From the NCBI RefSeq assembly GCF_017357405.1, contig NZ_CP071598.1:682001-746000 (forward strand): a DNA stretch of 64,000 nucleotides, in the 5' to 3' direction. The translations under genes and the position numbers were made by a program. The notes under the pieces were generated by a model. That model saw only the letters and a program-made list of their open reading frames with translations. It did not search any database and was not told the DNA's origin. This document shows positions 20,193 to 28,038 of this stretch, piece after piece (position 1 is the first letter of the stretch; each line of letters begins with the position of its first letter). Source of the DNA: Halomontanus rarus. GTDB taxonomy: Archaea; Halobacteriota; Halobacteria; Halobacteriales; Natrialbaceae.

Positions 20193-20388
20193 ATGAGGTG
20201 GACGTTCGAACGGAGAGCGGGTCCCTACGAGTTCACCGAAGGGCCGGTCCGAGACGGTGAGGGCGTGGTGTTCACGGACGTTCCGAACGGTCGGATTACG
20301 TGGGTAACAGGCGCAAAACCTCGCATTGAGGGCGGGAAGGATGTCGACACCGGCGGACTCGTTCTCGAGGAGGACGGTCGGATTCACA
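20193..20388 (+). pseudogene. Truncated SMP-30/gluconolactonase N-terminus
   Basis: The reading frame gives MRWTFERRAGPYEFTEGPVR, then GEGVVFTDVPNGRITWV and a later DTGGLVLEEDGRI. This is the start and first blade pattern of SMP-30/gluconolactonase/LRE proteins. Similarity stops where the convergent creatininase gene ends, so only about 65 of some 280 residues survive. The frame stays open antisense to the creatininase, but that part is not SMP-30. A sugar lactonase would fit the island, and it appears to have been lost here. Confidence 0.7.
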
Positions 20389-21192
20389 TCAGGCGTTTCG
20401 CTCGTGTATCTCGGTCAGCAGTGCCTCCAGTTCGTCGCCGATGCGTTCGGCGATCCGTTCGCCCGTCTCGGCCGTCGCGAGTTCCGGGGCGCCGATCGCA
20501 CCGCTGTGGGAGTACTCCTCGAAGCCCCGGTAGACGGAGAGCGGGCCGCCCTCGTGGAGGTCCTTCGTACCGAGTTCGTACGGCTCGTCGTACATCTGCG
20601 CCTCCATGTCGTCTTCCCGAACGAGTTCGGGGCGCAGGTGAAGCAAGAGCGACGTCTCGAACTCCCCGCCGTGGGCCATCCCGCCGATCTCGCTCTCTCT
20701 GATGTCGTCGACGAACTGACTCGCGAGTTCGAAGTACGTCAGCCCGAGCACCTCCACGTCCGACTGATCCTCGCCGATCGTGCTGACCGCAGCCGAGATG
20801 AGCGACCTGTTCCCCCCGTGGCCGTTCAGGAGCAACAGTGCGTCGAACCCGTTCTCGAGCGCGCTGTCGCAGATGTTTTCTAGCGCCTCGAGCATGACGT
20901 CGAAGTCGAGCGTGATCGTCCCGCCGAACGAGCGGTGATGGGGCGAAAACCCGGACCAGAACGGCGGGGTTACCAGTATCGGTACGTCGTCGACGAGGCG
21001 CTCCGCCCCGAGGTGAGCGATCGCATCGACGAGGATCGTGTCCGTCGCGACCGGGAGATGGTTGCCGTGCTGTTCGATACTGCCAACGGGAACGACGAGG
21101 ATGGAGCCGTCTCGCTCTCCAATCGTCCGGATATCGTCGGCGGTCTTGCCGGCCCAGTCGAGTGCACTCGAGCCGATAGAGTCGAATACCAT
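20389..21192 (-). CDS. Creatininase-family amidohydrolase
   Basis: A predicted metal-dependent amidase of 267 residues. The family signature VPVGSIEQHGNHLPVATD supplies Glu40, His42 and Asp51; LLLNGHGGN and GGMAHGGEFETSLLLHL complete the site. Known members open creatinine or act on formamides of sugars and cofactors. The ATG at 21192 (MVFDSIGSSALDW) is favoured because TATA box AAGTATAAGTG on the minus strand ends about 27 nt upstream; an ATG at 21216 would leave too short a gap. Its 3' end abuts the SMP-30 relic. Confidence 0.88.
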   Translation of the reverse strand: MVFDSIGSSALDWAGKTADDIRTIGERDGSILVVPVGSIEQHGNHLPVATDTILVDAIAHLGAERLVDDVPILVTPPFWSGFSPHHRSFGGTITLDFDVMLEALENICDSALENGFDALLLLNGHGGNRSLISAAVSTIGEDQSDVEVLGLTYFELASQFVDDIRESEIGGMAHGGEFETSLLLHLRPELVREDDMEAQMYDEPYELGTKDLHEGGPLSVYRGFEEYSHSGAIGAPELATAETGERIAERIGDELEALLTEIHERNA

Positions 21193-21538
21193 AGGATGAC
21201 TCTCTACTATACCCACTTATACTTCGATGATCGCGACGAAATGGCGGATTCCCCGGTCTCCGATCGCCGTCCCCGTCGCGGCGGCGAGCGAATCGCGCCA
21301 CTTCGACCGATCGGATCCTCGAGCGACTGCGGTCGGTGTCCGATAGACAGGTCACCGGTCCCGGCACTGCGTTCCCGGCCGTCGACGGTCGACGTCGAAT
21401 TTCGGACCGTCACGTTCCGTACCTCGACTCCGAACCCGACTCGAGTCGCCCCCTCGTACTCGTCTCCCGACCCGGTCCCCACGATTTGAGCACTCGATGG
21501 AACCGATGCGGTCGAACGGGAAAGTCGGCCGCAATCCC
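21193..21538. promoter_or_regulatory. Intergenic region with creatininase promoter
   Basis: The minus-strand TATA box AAGTATAAGTG (about 21220-21230) serves the creatininase gene. The remaining 300 bp, up to the stop of the sulfatase gene, shows no gene or motif I can support. Confidence 0.5.
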
Positions 21539-23107
21539 CTACGAGGACGGGTTACGAGTCGGTCGCGGAAACGCGGCCATCGTCCGAGTGAGGGCCTCGA
21601 TCTGGGCGTCCGATCGGTCGTGTTCGCGGTACAGTTCGAGAAGTTCGTCGGGGTCCGCGTAGAGGTACGGCCCGGTCGACGCCGTCCGTGCGAGCGGGTC
21701 CCGGCCGCGGGACTCCACAGGTTGCTGGGCGTGCCACTCGTCCGAGAGTTGCGAGACGAGCCAGCGGTCCAAGAGCCCACGCATCTCGGCCGTCCGTTCG
21801 GGCTCCGAGGCGACGAGATTGCGGGTCATGTGCGGATCTGCCTCGAGGTCGTGGAGGAGTTCGAGTCCGTCGTTTGGGAGGTCAGGATCGTTGTACAACC
21901 CGGGATAGGAGAAGACGCCGGGGTGGACGAGCCGGACGTACATCCACTGGTCGCGGTACACCGCCCGACCGAACGTGTAGATACCTTGGCCAGAGACGAG
22001 GAACTCTCGTCCCTCGAACCGATCGCCGCTCAGCGCCGGCGTGAACGCCTCGGCGTCCCAGCCGGAGGGAATCGGTACGTCGGCGAGCTCGCAGATCGTC
22101 GGGAGGAGGTCGAACTGGTAGACCTGTGCGTCCGTCGCCTCGCCCTCGGCGTCGTCGGTCACGCCCGGCCAGGAGACGATCAGTGGAACCTGCTGGCACG
22201 CCGGATGCGGGAAGGCGTGTTCCGCGTAAATGCCGTGCTCGCCGAACGCCTCGCCGTGGTCCGCGGTAACGATGACCGCGGTCTCTTCGCGGATTCCGTT
22301 GCGCTCGAGCGTCTCGAGGAGTGTCGCGATTTCCCCGTCGACGCGACGGATGCTGGCGTCGTAGCCGTCGACGAGCTGTTCGAAGTCGTCGCGGTCGGTT
22401 ATCGACTCCGGCATCGGCCAATCGTAGAAGTCCAGCCAGTCCGGGCCGTATTGGTCGGCGCTGGGCCACAGGTCGGCACAGCGGACGCCGGTCATCCCCT
22501 GTTGGTCGTCGATAGCCGCCTGATCGGGCCACTCCGGGGCGGACCCGGAGTCACGAACCGAGTCGACGACGTCCTCGATCCCGAGATAGGGGTGGTGAAC
22601 GTCCCAGTAGTTGACGTGGAGCAGCCAATCGTCGTCGTCGGCGTGGCGGTCGAGCCACGACTGAGCCACCGGCGTGACGTCCGAGCAGTCCTCGATCGCC
22701 GGTCCGCCCGCAGTCGCCGTCGGCATGATCGACTCCTGAAAGGACGCGCCGAAGTGATAGGCGAGGTGGCGCTGCGTGAATTGACTCACAGAGGCCGTGT
22801 AGATGCCGTTCTCGGCGAGTTGCCGGAACGCCAGCATGCGGTCGGCGTCCGGATCGTGACCGTTGCCGGGTTCGTCGTACCGCTGGCCCTCGCCGTGGTG
22901 GGTGACGACGCCGGAGTTCAGCCCGTGGCGACAGGTCGCGAGCGCAGTCCGACTGGGGAGACAGGGTGCGTCCGAGACGAAACAGCGGTCGAATCGGACG
23001 CCGCGCTCGGCGATGGCGTCGATCGTCGGCGACGTGTCCCGGTCGTAGCCGTAACAGCCCAGGTGGTCCGGTCGTAGCGAATCGATGTCGATAATGAGGA
23101 TGTTCAT
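21539..23107 (-). CDS. Arylsulfatase-family hydrolase, copy 1
   Basis: A predicted sulfatase of 522 residues. It starts with the metal-binding MNILIIDIDSLRPDHLGCYG. The formylglycine motif CxPxR is DAPCLPSR with Cys49, so maturation by a formylglycine-generating or equivalent enzyme is required; none is in the window. Further ligands are VIVTADHGEAFGEHG and the LHVNYWDVHHPY segment. There is no signal peptide, so it acts in the cytoplasm on an imported sulfated substrate. It is 33 nt downstream of a Gfo/Idh gene, so the two are probably co-transcribed from the promoter near 24380. Confidence 0.9.
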   Translation of the reverse strand: MNILIIDIDSLRPDHLGCYGYDRDTSPTIDAIAERGVRFDRCFVSDAPCLPSRTALATCRHGLNSGVVTHHGEGQRYDEPGNGHDPDADRMLAFRQLAENGIYTASVSQFTQRHLAYHFGASFQESIMPTATAGGPAIEDCSDVTPVAQSWLDRHADDDDWLLHVNYWDVHHPYLGIEDVVDSVRDSGSAPEWPDQAAIDDQQGMTGVRCADLWPSADQYGPDWLDFYDWPMPESITDRDDFEQLVDGYDASIRRVDGEIATLLETLERNGIREETAVIVTADHGEAFGEHGIYAEHAFPHPACQQVPLIVSWPGVTDDAEGEATDAQVYQFDLLPTICELADVPIPSGWDAEAFTPALSGDRFEGREFLVSGQGIYTFGRAVYRDQWMYVRLVHPGVFSYPGLYNDPDLPNDGLELLHDLEADPHMTRNLVASEPERTAEMRGLLDRWLVSQLSDEWHAQQPVESRGRDPLARTASTGPYLYADPDELLELYREHDRSDAQIEALTRTMAAFPRPTRNPSS

Positions 23108-23140
23108 GTGTTTGTATGGGTGTCGTCTCGTCTGTACGTT

Positions 23141-24235
23141 TCAGAGCGTCATCTCGGTCATCTCCTCGTGTCCGTCGACGACGACCCACTCGTCGGTCTC
23201 GGCCGATTCGTAGGCCGCGTCGAGGACTCGAAGGACGGTCAGGGCGTCCTCGAGAGTCGCCGGTACGGGGATGTCCTCGGAGACGCGGGCGTCGAGGAAC
23301 TGTTGCATGAAGTCGAGACCGTAGCTGCCGCCGTAGCCCGGCGTCGAGTCGTAGTCGTACGTGAGGTACCGGCGGGGCGCGCTCGCGTACTCGTCGCGAC
23401 AGGACTCGAGTTCCACCGTCGTCTCGTCGTCGAAGCCGAAGTAGTCGCCCATCGGATCCCACGAAACTCGGCCGTCCATACCGGTGATCGAAATCTCGGT
23501 GTCGTACCGGCCCTCCCGCAGGTAGTAGCCACACTGAAGCGAGCCGATCGCACCAGATGCGAGCTCGAACTGGACGACGGCACCGTCTTCGACGTCGACG
23601 GCCGGTGTACCGTGGGTCGTGCTCGCGTTGACGCGAACGACGTCGTCGTCGAGGATCCACGGCAGGAGGTCGATCCAGTGGATGCCGAGCCACTGGAGGA
23701 TGCCGCCGCGGCTCGCCGCCGACTCGAACAGGAAGTGGTCGGCGTCCCGGTAGGCCAGCTGCGACGCGATAAAGCGCGCGTCGACCGACCGCACGTCGCC
23801 GAAGAAGCCGGTCGCGGCGAGGTCGCGGAGTTTCCGTGCGGCCGGGTGGCCGCGCCACGTGTACGAGACGCCGACGGTCGCGTCGGCGCCCGAGACCGTC
23901 TCGAGGAGCGCCTCGAGTTCGGCGGCGGTTCTGGCGGCCGGTTTCTCGGTGTAGACGTCGATCCCTCGCTCGACCGCCGCCTCGATCGCCGCGGGCGTAT
24001 CGCGATTCGAGAGGGAGATCCAGACGACGTCCGGCGCCTCGTCATCGAACAGGTCTACGGGATCGGCGTAGATGGGAACGTCGCCCAGCCCGTCGACGCC
24101 GTCGGCGTCGAAGCTCTCGTCCGGTTCGCACGCGGCCGTCACCGAGACCGGGAGTTCGGCGAGTGTCGCCAGGTACGGTTCCGCGTGGTGGTGGTTCAAT
24201 CCAACGTATCCGACTGTCGGTTCCGGTTCAGTCAT
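23141..24235 (-). CDS. Gfo/Idh/MocA-family oxidoreductase
   Basis: A 364-residue NAD(P)-dependent sugar dehydrogenase-type protein, full family length. The Rossmann fold starts TVGYVGLNHHHAEPYLATL, YTEKPAARTAAELEAL holds the catalytic EKP motif, and GGILQWLGIHWIDLLPWIL is the substrate-domain helix. It is more distant from the two shorter Gfo/Idh proteins here. Its ATG overlaps the stop of a 39-residue upstream frame by ATGA, suggesting coupled translation; it is followed after 33 nt by the sulfatase gene. Confidence 0.9.
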   Translation of the reverse strand: MTEPEPTVGYVGLNHHHAEPYLATLAELPVSVTAACEPDESFDADGVDGLGDVPIYADPVDLFDDEAPDVVWISLSNRDTPAAIEAAVERGIDVYTEKPAARTAAELEALLETVSGADATVGVSYTWRGHPAARKLRDLAATGFFGDVRSVDARFIASQLAYRDADHFLFESAASRGGILQWLGIHWIDLLPWILDDDVVRVNASTTHGTPAVDVEDGAVVQFELASGAIGSLQCGYYLREGRYDTEISITGMDGRVSWDPMGDYFGFDDETTVELESCRDEYASAPRRYLTYDYDSTPGYGGSYGLDFMQQFLDARVSEDIPVPATLEDALTVLRVLDAAYESAETDEWVVVDGHEEMTEMTL

Positions 24236-24351
24236 AGTCGTTGACCGTCGAGAGTGTTCTCACGGACGTCGATCAGTTCGATCGTGTCGCCGTCGAAAAC
24301 GCCGAGCGTCGGCGTCGATTCGTCTACTGTCGCACACCTGCAAACATGCAT
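24232..24351 (-). CDS. 39-residue leader frame, truncated fumarylacetoacetase-like N-terminus
   Basis: The short frame reads MHVCRCATVDESTPTLGVFD then GDTIELIDVRENTLDGQRL. The first half matches the start of FAH-family proteins (ARYAT..G..LGVVDGD). Only about 30 of some 300 family residues remain, so it looks like the product of a large internal deletion. It keeps a TATA box (ggatataatag on the plus strand, 24374-24384) 28 nt away, a leaderless ATG, and an ATGA overlap with the following dehydrogenase. It may now serve only as a translational leader. Confidence 0.55.
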   Translation of the reverse strand: MHVCRCATVDESTPTLGVFDGDTIELIDVRENTLDGQRL

Positions 24352-24373
24352 TGTCCATTCGATGGTAGCAAGA

Positions 24374-24441
24374 GGATATAATAGTGCGGGACTGACGATT
24401 GTCGAAAAACCACACACTGGAGATTGCCGACAGTATAAGTA
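24374..24441. promoter_or_regulatory. Back-to-back divergent promoters
   Basis: The minus-strand TATA box (24374-24384) serves the leader and dehydrogenase operon. The plus-strand box agtataagta (24432-24441) serves the 56-residue frame and isomerase. Only about 47 bp separate them, so one regulator could control both directions. Confidence 0.65.
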
Positions 24442-24463
24442 ACTGGCCGAAGCGGGTACAGAC

Positions 24464-24634
24464 ATGAACCAACCGACAATCACGGGTCGCCCGGCCGCGA
24501 CGAATAGCCGCCTCGAGACCCACCACGGAGCCAGGTTCGAACTGGTACCGTCGACCCCGAAGACGAGAACCGACGACGCCGAAACCACAGACGCGAACGC
24601 GAGGGCAGCACCCGCCGGAGGGAACACGGAATGA
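24464..24634 (+). CDS. 56-residue hydrophilic leader frame coupled to isomerase
   Basis: The protein begins MNQPTITGRPAATNSRLETH and ends ARAAPAGGNTE. It is rich in Thr, Ala and Asp, without helix-forming hydrophobic stretches, and matches nothing I recognise. Its ATG is about 25 nt after TATA box agtataagta, as in a leaderless transcript, and its TGA overlaps the isomerase ATG at 24631 as ATGA. This placement argues it is translated. It could be a leader peptide or a decayed gene. Confidence 0.5.
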   Translation: MNQPTITGRPAATNSRLETHHGARFELVPSTPKTRTDDAETTDANARAAPAGGNTE

Positions 24635-25398
24635 ACCTTGGACTCTGTACCATCGCACTTCGGGACGAACCGGTCGAGGACGCGCTGGCGATCGCCGCCG
24701 ACGCCGGCTACGACGGTGTCGAAATCTGGGGGAAAGACCACGTCGGCGACGCTCCCGAGCGGTGTCGCGAGATCCGGGAGACCGCCGCCGACCTGGGTCT
24801 CGAGATCCCCGTCTACGGCTCGTACCTGCGACCCGGCACCCCCGAGTACGACGAGGAAGTGACGGACGAACTCGAGATCGCCGAGGCTCTCGGCGCGTCC
24901 CTGATCCGCGTGTGGGCCGGCCAGGAGGAGTACCGGGACGCGACCGACGACCACTGGGAGGACGTCGTGACCGACACGACCGACCTCGCCGACCGGGCCG
25001 CCGACCGCGGACTCGCGGTCACCGTGGAGAAACACGAGGGGACGGTGACCAACACGGAAGCGGGCGCTCGGGAACTCGTCGAGCGCGTCGACCGGGAGAA
25101 CTGCGGGCTCAACTGGCAACCGCTGTTCGAGCTCTCCGCCGAGACGATACTCGAAGAGGCCCGGTCGCTCGCTCCGCTCTCGAACAACGTCCACCTGCAG
25201 GCGGTCGCGGAACGCGGCGACTCGTGGCACGACCGTTCGCTCCTCGAAGACGCCTACTTCGACGTCCCGGCGATCCTCGAGATCTTCGAGGAGGCCGGTT
25301 TCGACGGCTTCGTCGAGGTGGAGTTCGTCACCGACGACCTCGAGGTCGAAGCGGCGATCGAGCGCGACCGCGAGTTCCTCGACTATAGTAACAACTGA
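24631..25398 (+). CDS. Sugar phosphate isomerase/epimerase-like TIM barrel, copy 2
   Basis: A 255-residue xylose-isomerase-like TIM barrel. It starts MNLGLCTIALRDEPVEDALA; DGVEIWGKDHVG, VTVEKHEGT, CGLNWQPLFEL and FDGFVEVEFVTDD mark the strands with metal ligands. The last residues, DYSNN and the stop, are encoded by the left end of palindromic element copy B, so the natural C-terminus was probably replaced by the element. It is translationally coupled to the 56-residue frame. Confidence 0.85.
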   Translation: MNLGLCTIALRDEPVEDALAIAADAGYDGVEIWGKDHVGDAPERCREIRETAADLGLEIPVYGSYLRPGTPEYDEEVTDELEIAEALGASLIRVWAGQEEYRDATDDHWEDVVTDTTDLADRAADRGLAVTVEKHEGTVTNTEAGARELVERVDRENCGLNWQPLFELSAETILEEARSLAPLSNNVHLQAVAERGDSWHDRSLLEDAYFDVPAILEIFEEAGFDGFVEVEFVTDDLEVEAAIERDREFLDYSNN

Positions 25399-25467
25399 AA
25401 CGGTTTACACACCGATCGTGCAGCCGTCGTGCGATCGGGTGTGCATCGACTTTCAGTGCTACTATAG
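25383..25467. repeat. Palindromic extragenic element, copy B
   Basis: An 85-bp imperfect inverted repeat with outer ends CTATAGTA and TACTATAG and inner arms ACTGAAACGGTTTACACAC and GTGTGCATCGACTTTCAGT. It resembles copy A at 17431-17494. It overlaps the last five codons and the stop of the isomerase gene. Its size and paired ends suit a miniature mobile element or a terminator-like hairpin family. Confidence 0.8.
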
Positions 25468-25632
25468 ATCGGGTCCACTCGAGAGACGATGGCTGTCGAC
25501 CGCGGATCGGTCGTCGACCGGTCGTCGTGCCGTTCTCCTCCCCCCTCCCCCAAAATGTGTGTATTTATTCACGTTCGGCGAGCTGGCGCTCTGGCGGCCG
25601 AAACACGGCTGACGAACAGCGGTACGCCTATA

Positions 25633-25641
25633 GGAGGTGAG
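25633..25641 (+). promoter_or_regulatory. Possible Shine-Dalgarno site
   Basis: The sequence aggaggtga lies 15 nt before the ATG of the acetyltransferase-like gene. The gap is longer than ideal. Most genes here lack such a site, so this transcript probably has a leader. Confidence 0.4.
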
Positions 25642-25656
25642 AAGAAATAACCAGTA

Positions 25657-26448
25657 ATGACCGACACCATCGCGCGGGCGGGGATCGTCATGGACCTCCG
25701 GGCCCTCGGGCTCAAGTCCGGAGACGAGCTCGTCGTCCACAGCTCGCTGTCGAGTCTCGGCCGGGTTGAAGGTGGAGCGGAGACCGTCGTCGACGCCTTG
25801 CTCGACGTCGTCGGCGATAAGGGAACCATCGTCGCTCCAACGTTCACCTCGGGAGTCGTAGAATCGGAACCGTTCGACCCCGAGACGACGGCGTCGCAGA
25901 CGGGTGCGGTGACGGAGGCCCTGCGGACGCGCGCCGACGCGGTCCGGAGCGAACACCCCACCCACTCCGTCGCCGCCATCGGACCGGCCGCGGAGACGCT
26001 CACCGCGAACCACGCGTACGATCGGTCGCTCGGGCGAAATAGCCCGCTCCACCGGCTCGCCAGACGCGACGGACAGATCCTCCTGCTCGGCGTCGGTCAC
26101 GATCGAAACTCCTCGATCCACGTCGCCGAGGCGCTCGCCAGCCTCGCCTACAGGACGGGAACGAAGGAGGTCCTCGTCAGCGGAGACGACGGGACGGCGA
26201 CGACCGTCGAGGTCTCCCGCGTCGGCTGCGGCCGCGGGTTTCCGGTCCTCGAACCGGTCGCCGAGCAGGCCGGGCTTCTCACGCACGGGAGGGTCGGCGA
26301 GGCGGACGCCCAGTTGATGGACGGGGAAGACATCCTCCGCGTCGCGTACGGGCTCGTCAAAAAGAAGCCCGGGGCACTCCTCTGTGACGATCCCGACTGC
26401 TGGTGGTGTCCCGAGGCGCGCCAGATCCTCGAGAGTGCGAGTGAATAA
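25657..26448 (+). CDS. AAC(3)-family N-acetyltransferase-like protein
   Basis: A 263-residue protein of the aminoglycoside 3-N-acetyltransferase family. Family segments are LVVHSSLSSLGRVEGGAETV, GTIVAPTFTS, SEHPTHSVAAIGP and LLLGVGHDRNSSIHVAE, containing the catalytic histidine. The C-terminal DDPDCWWCPEA is a cysteine pair. Haloarchaea are not exposed to aminoglycosides as drugs, and related proteins occur in sugar clusters, so it may acylate or deacylate an amino sugar (inference). The short upstream leader contains a possible Shine-Dalgarno site. Confidence 0.85.
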   Translation: MTDTIARAGIVMDLRALGLKSGDELVVHSSLSSLGRVEGGAETVVDALLDVVGDKGTIVAPTFTSGVVESEPFDPETTASQTGAVTEALRTRADAVRSEHPTHSVAAIGPAAETLTANHAYDRSLGRNSPLHRLARRDGQILLLGVGHDRNSSIHVAEALASLAYRTGTKEVLVSGDDGTATTVEVSRVGCGRGFPVLEPVAEQAGLLTHGRVGEADAQLMDGEDILRVAYGLVKKKPGALLCDDPDCWWCPEARQILESASE

Positions 26449-26481
26449 GAGGAGAAGCGAGAAGACGGCGACCCACGACAC

Positions 26482-27900
26482 TCAGTCCAAAACGACGTCG
26501 AACGGCGGCTCGGTATCCGCGGGCAACGGCGACACGTAGCTCCGATCATCGGTACTCTCGTCGAATTCGACCTGTGCCGTCTCGAGAACGGACGGCTTCG
26601 AGAGCAAGGTGTGGGCAGTACCGCCGAGCACCTTCGCGGCGTATACGGCACCGGCGATCCCGAAGTCACCGTTCGCGGCGACCGCCTGCCAACTGTGGCC
26701 GGGGGTACCGACCGCCCAGGTCGTCGCCCGGAACTGCCCGGTCGGAACGAGCCAACTGACATCACCGACGTCGCTCGAGCCACCGCCGACGTCGCCCTCG
26801 TCGAATGTGGGAACGGGCTCGTCGTAGAGGCTCTCTTCTCGTACCCCGTCGGCGTGGTCCTCGGGAACGTCCTCGAGACGCGCGACGATCCGCTCGTCTG
26901 GAACGGTGTCCCGAAGCTCACTGGCGAACGCCCGATCTTCGTCGGTGTAGCCGACGGTTCCGAGGTCCTGCATCGTCTCCCAGATGACGTCGGTCACGGT
27001 CCGGTTCGGAAGGTAGTCCCAGCAGCCGGTTACGTACCGCCGCTCTACCTCGGTCCGGGTCATCGCCGCGGCGGCGTCGGCGATATCGGTCAGCCAGTCG
27101 CTGATGTGGTCGACTTCGGTCCGGGTCGGCGCGCGGACGTAGTACCAGACGGTCGCCGTCGCGGGGACGACGTTCGGCGCATCCCCGCCGTCTGTGATCA
27201 CGTAGTGGACGCGTGCCGACTCGGGGATGTGCTCGCGCAGGTACTCCACGCCGGTGTTGGCGAGTTCGACGGCGTCGAGCGCGCTTCGGCCGGACTCCGG
27301 GGACGCGGCGGCGTGCGCGGACACGCCGTCGAAGGTGAACTGAATCGAGTCGAGCGCGAGCGTCCGGCCGAGACGGGGCGTGGTCAGATCCGACGGGTGC
27401 CACGTGATGGCCGCGTCGAGGTCGTCGAACGCACCGTCGCGAGCCATGAAGACTTTCCCGACGAGGGTCTCCTCGGCCGGACAGCCGTAGAACTCGACGG
27501 TCCCCGCGAGGTCACCGCGCTCGATCGCTCGTTTGACGGCGATGGCAGCACCGACGCCGGCGACTCCGAAGAGATTGTGGCCGCAGCCGTGGCCCGGGCC
27601 ACCCGCCTCGAGCGGCTCGCGTTCGGCCGTCACCCGCTGGGAGAGGCCGGGCAAGGCGTCGTACTCGCCGAGAATTCCGACCGTGGGCCCGCCGTCACCG
27701 TAGCTCGCGACGAACGCGGTCGGCATGCCTCCGATTCCGACCTCGAGATCGAACCCCGCCTCGCGCAAACGGTCGATCAGAATCTGGGCGGATTCCTCCT
27801 CGTGAAGGCCGAGTTCGGGCGTCTCCCAGATCCGGCGGGCCATCTCCTCGAGGCGTGTTCGCTGGACGTCGACGTCGTCGTAGACGGCTGAATTGCTCAT
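26482..27900 (-). CDS. M20-family amidohydrolase (AbgB-like)
   Basis: A 472-residue M20D metallopeptidase-type protein resembling the p-aminobenzoyl-glutamate hydrolase subunit B. Metal segments are GEYDALPGL, GPGHGCGHNLFG (Cys/His/Asp-type cluster), YGCPAEETLVGK and TWHPSD; the dimerisation insert FDGVSAHAAASPESG and the terminal PGHSWQAVAANGDFGIAG follow. Such enzymes cleave N-acyl or amide bonds of amino acids. There is no signal peptide. It is convergent with the AAC(3)-like gene, 33 bp apart. Confidence 0.88.
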   Translation of the reverse strand: MSNSAVYDDVDVQRTRLEEMARRIWETPELGLHEEESAQILIDRLREAGFDLEVGIGGMPTAFVASYGDGGPTVGILGEYDALPGLSQRVTAEREPLEAGGPGHGCGHNLFGVAGVGAAIAVKRAIERGDLAGTVEFYGCPAEETLVGKVFMARDGAFDDLDAAITWHPSDLTTPRLGRTLALDSIQFTFDGVSAHAAASPESGRSALDAVELANTGVEYLREHIPESARVHYVITDGGDAPNVVPATATVWYYVRAPTRTEVDHISDWLTDIADAAAAMTRTEVERRYVTGCWDYLPNRTVTDVIWETMQDLGTVGYTDEDRAFASELRDTVPDERIVARLEDVPEDHADGVREESLYDEPVPTFDEGDVGGGSSDVGDVSWLVPTGQFRATTWAVGTPGHSWQAVAANGDFGIAGAVYAAKVLGGTAHTLLSKPSVLETAQVEFDESTDDRSYVSPLPADTEPPFDVVLD

Positions 27901-28038
27901 GGCTGTAACTCACACGCGAACATTATAAACGTTCGAACCCTCGACCGAGGACGCCCCGAGAACGCGTCAACCTGCTCGGACTCGAGGGCGAATCGCCCGA
28001 GAGGTTCGGTTCCGAGAACGCCAGCGCACGCTGCGGTC

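Noticed and set aside
20321..20345. Sequence resembling an IS200/IS605 right end (cctcgcattgagggcggg...)
   Set aside because: It lies within the SMP-30-like reading frame, whose similarity continues past it, and the stem is imperfect. Probably chance.
20163..20702. Long plus-strand frame running antisense to the creatininase gene
   Set aside because: Only its first part has SMP-30 similarity; the rest mirrors the creatininase gene.
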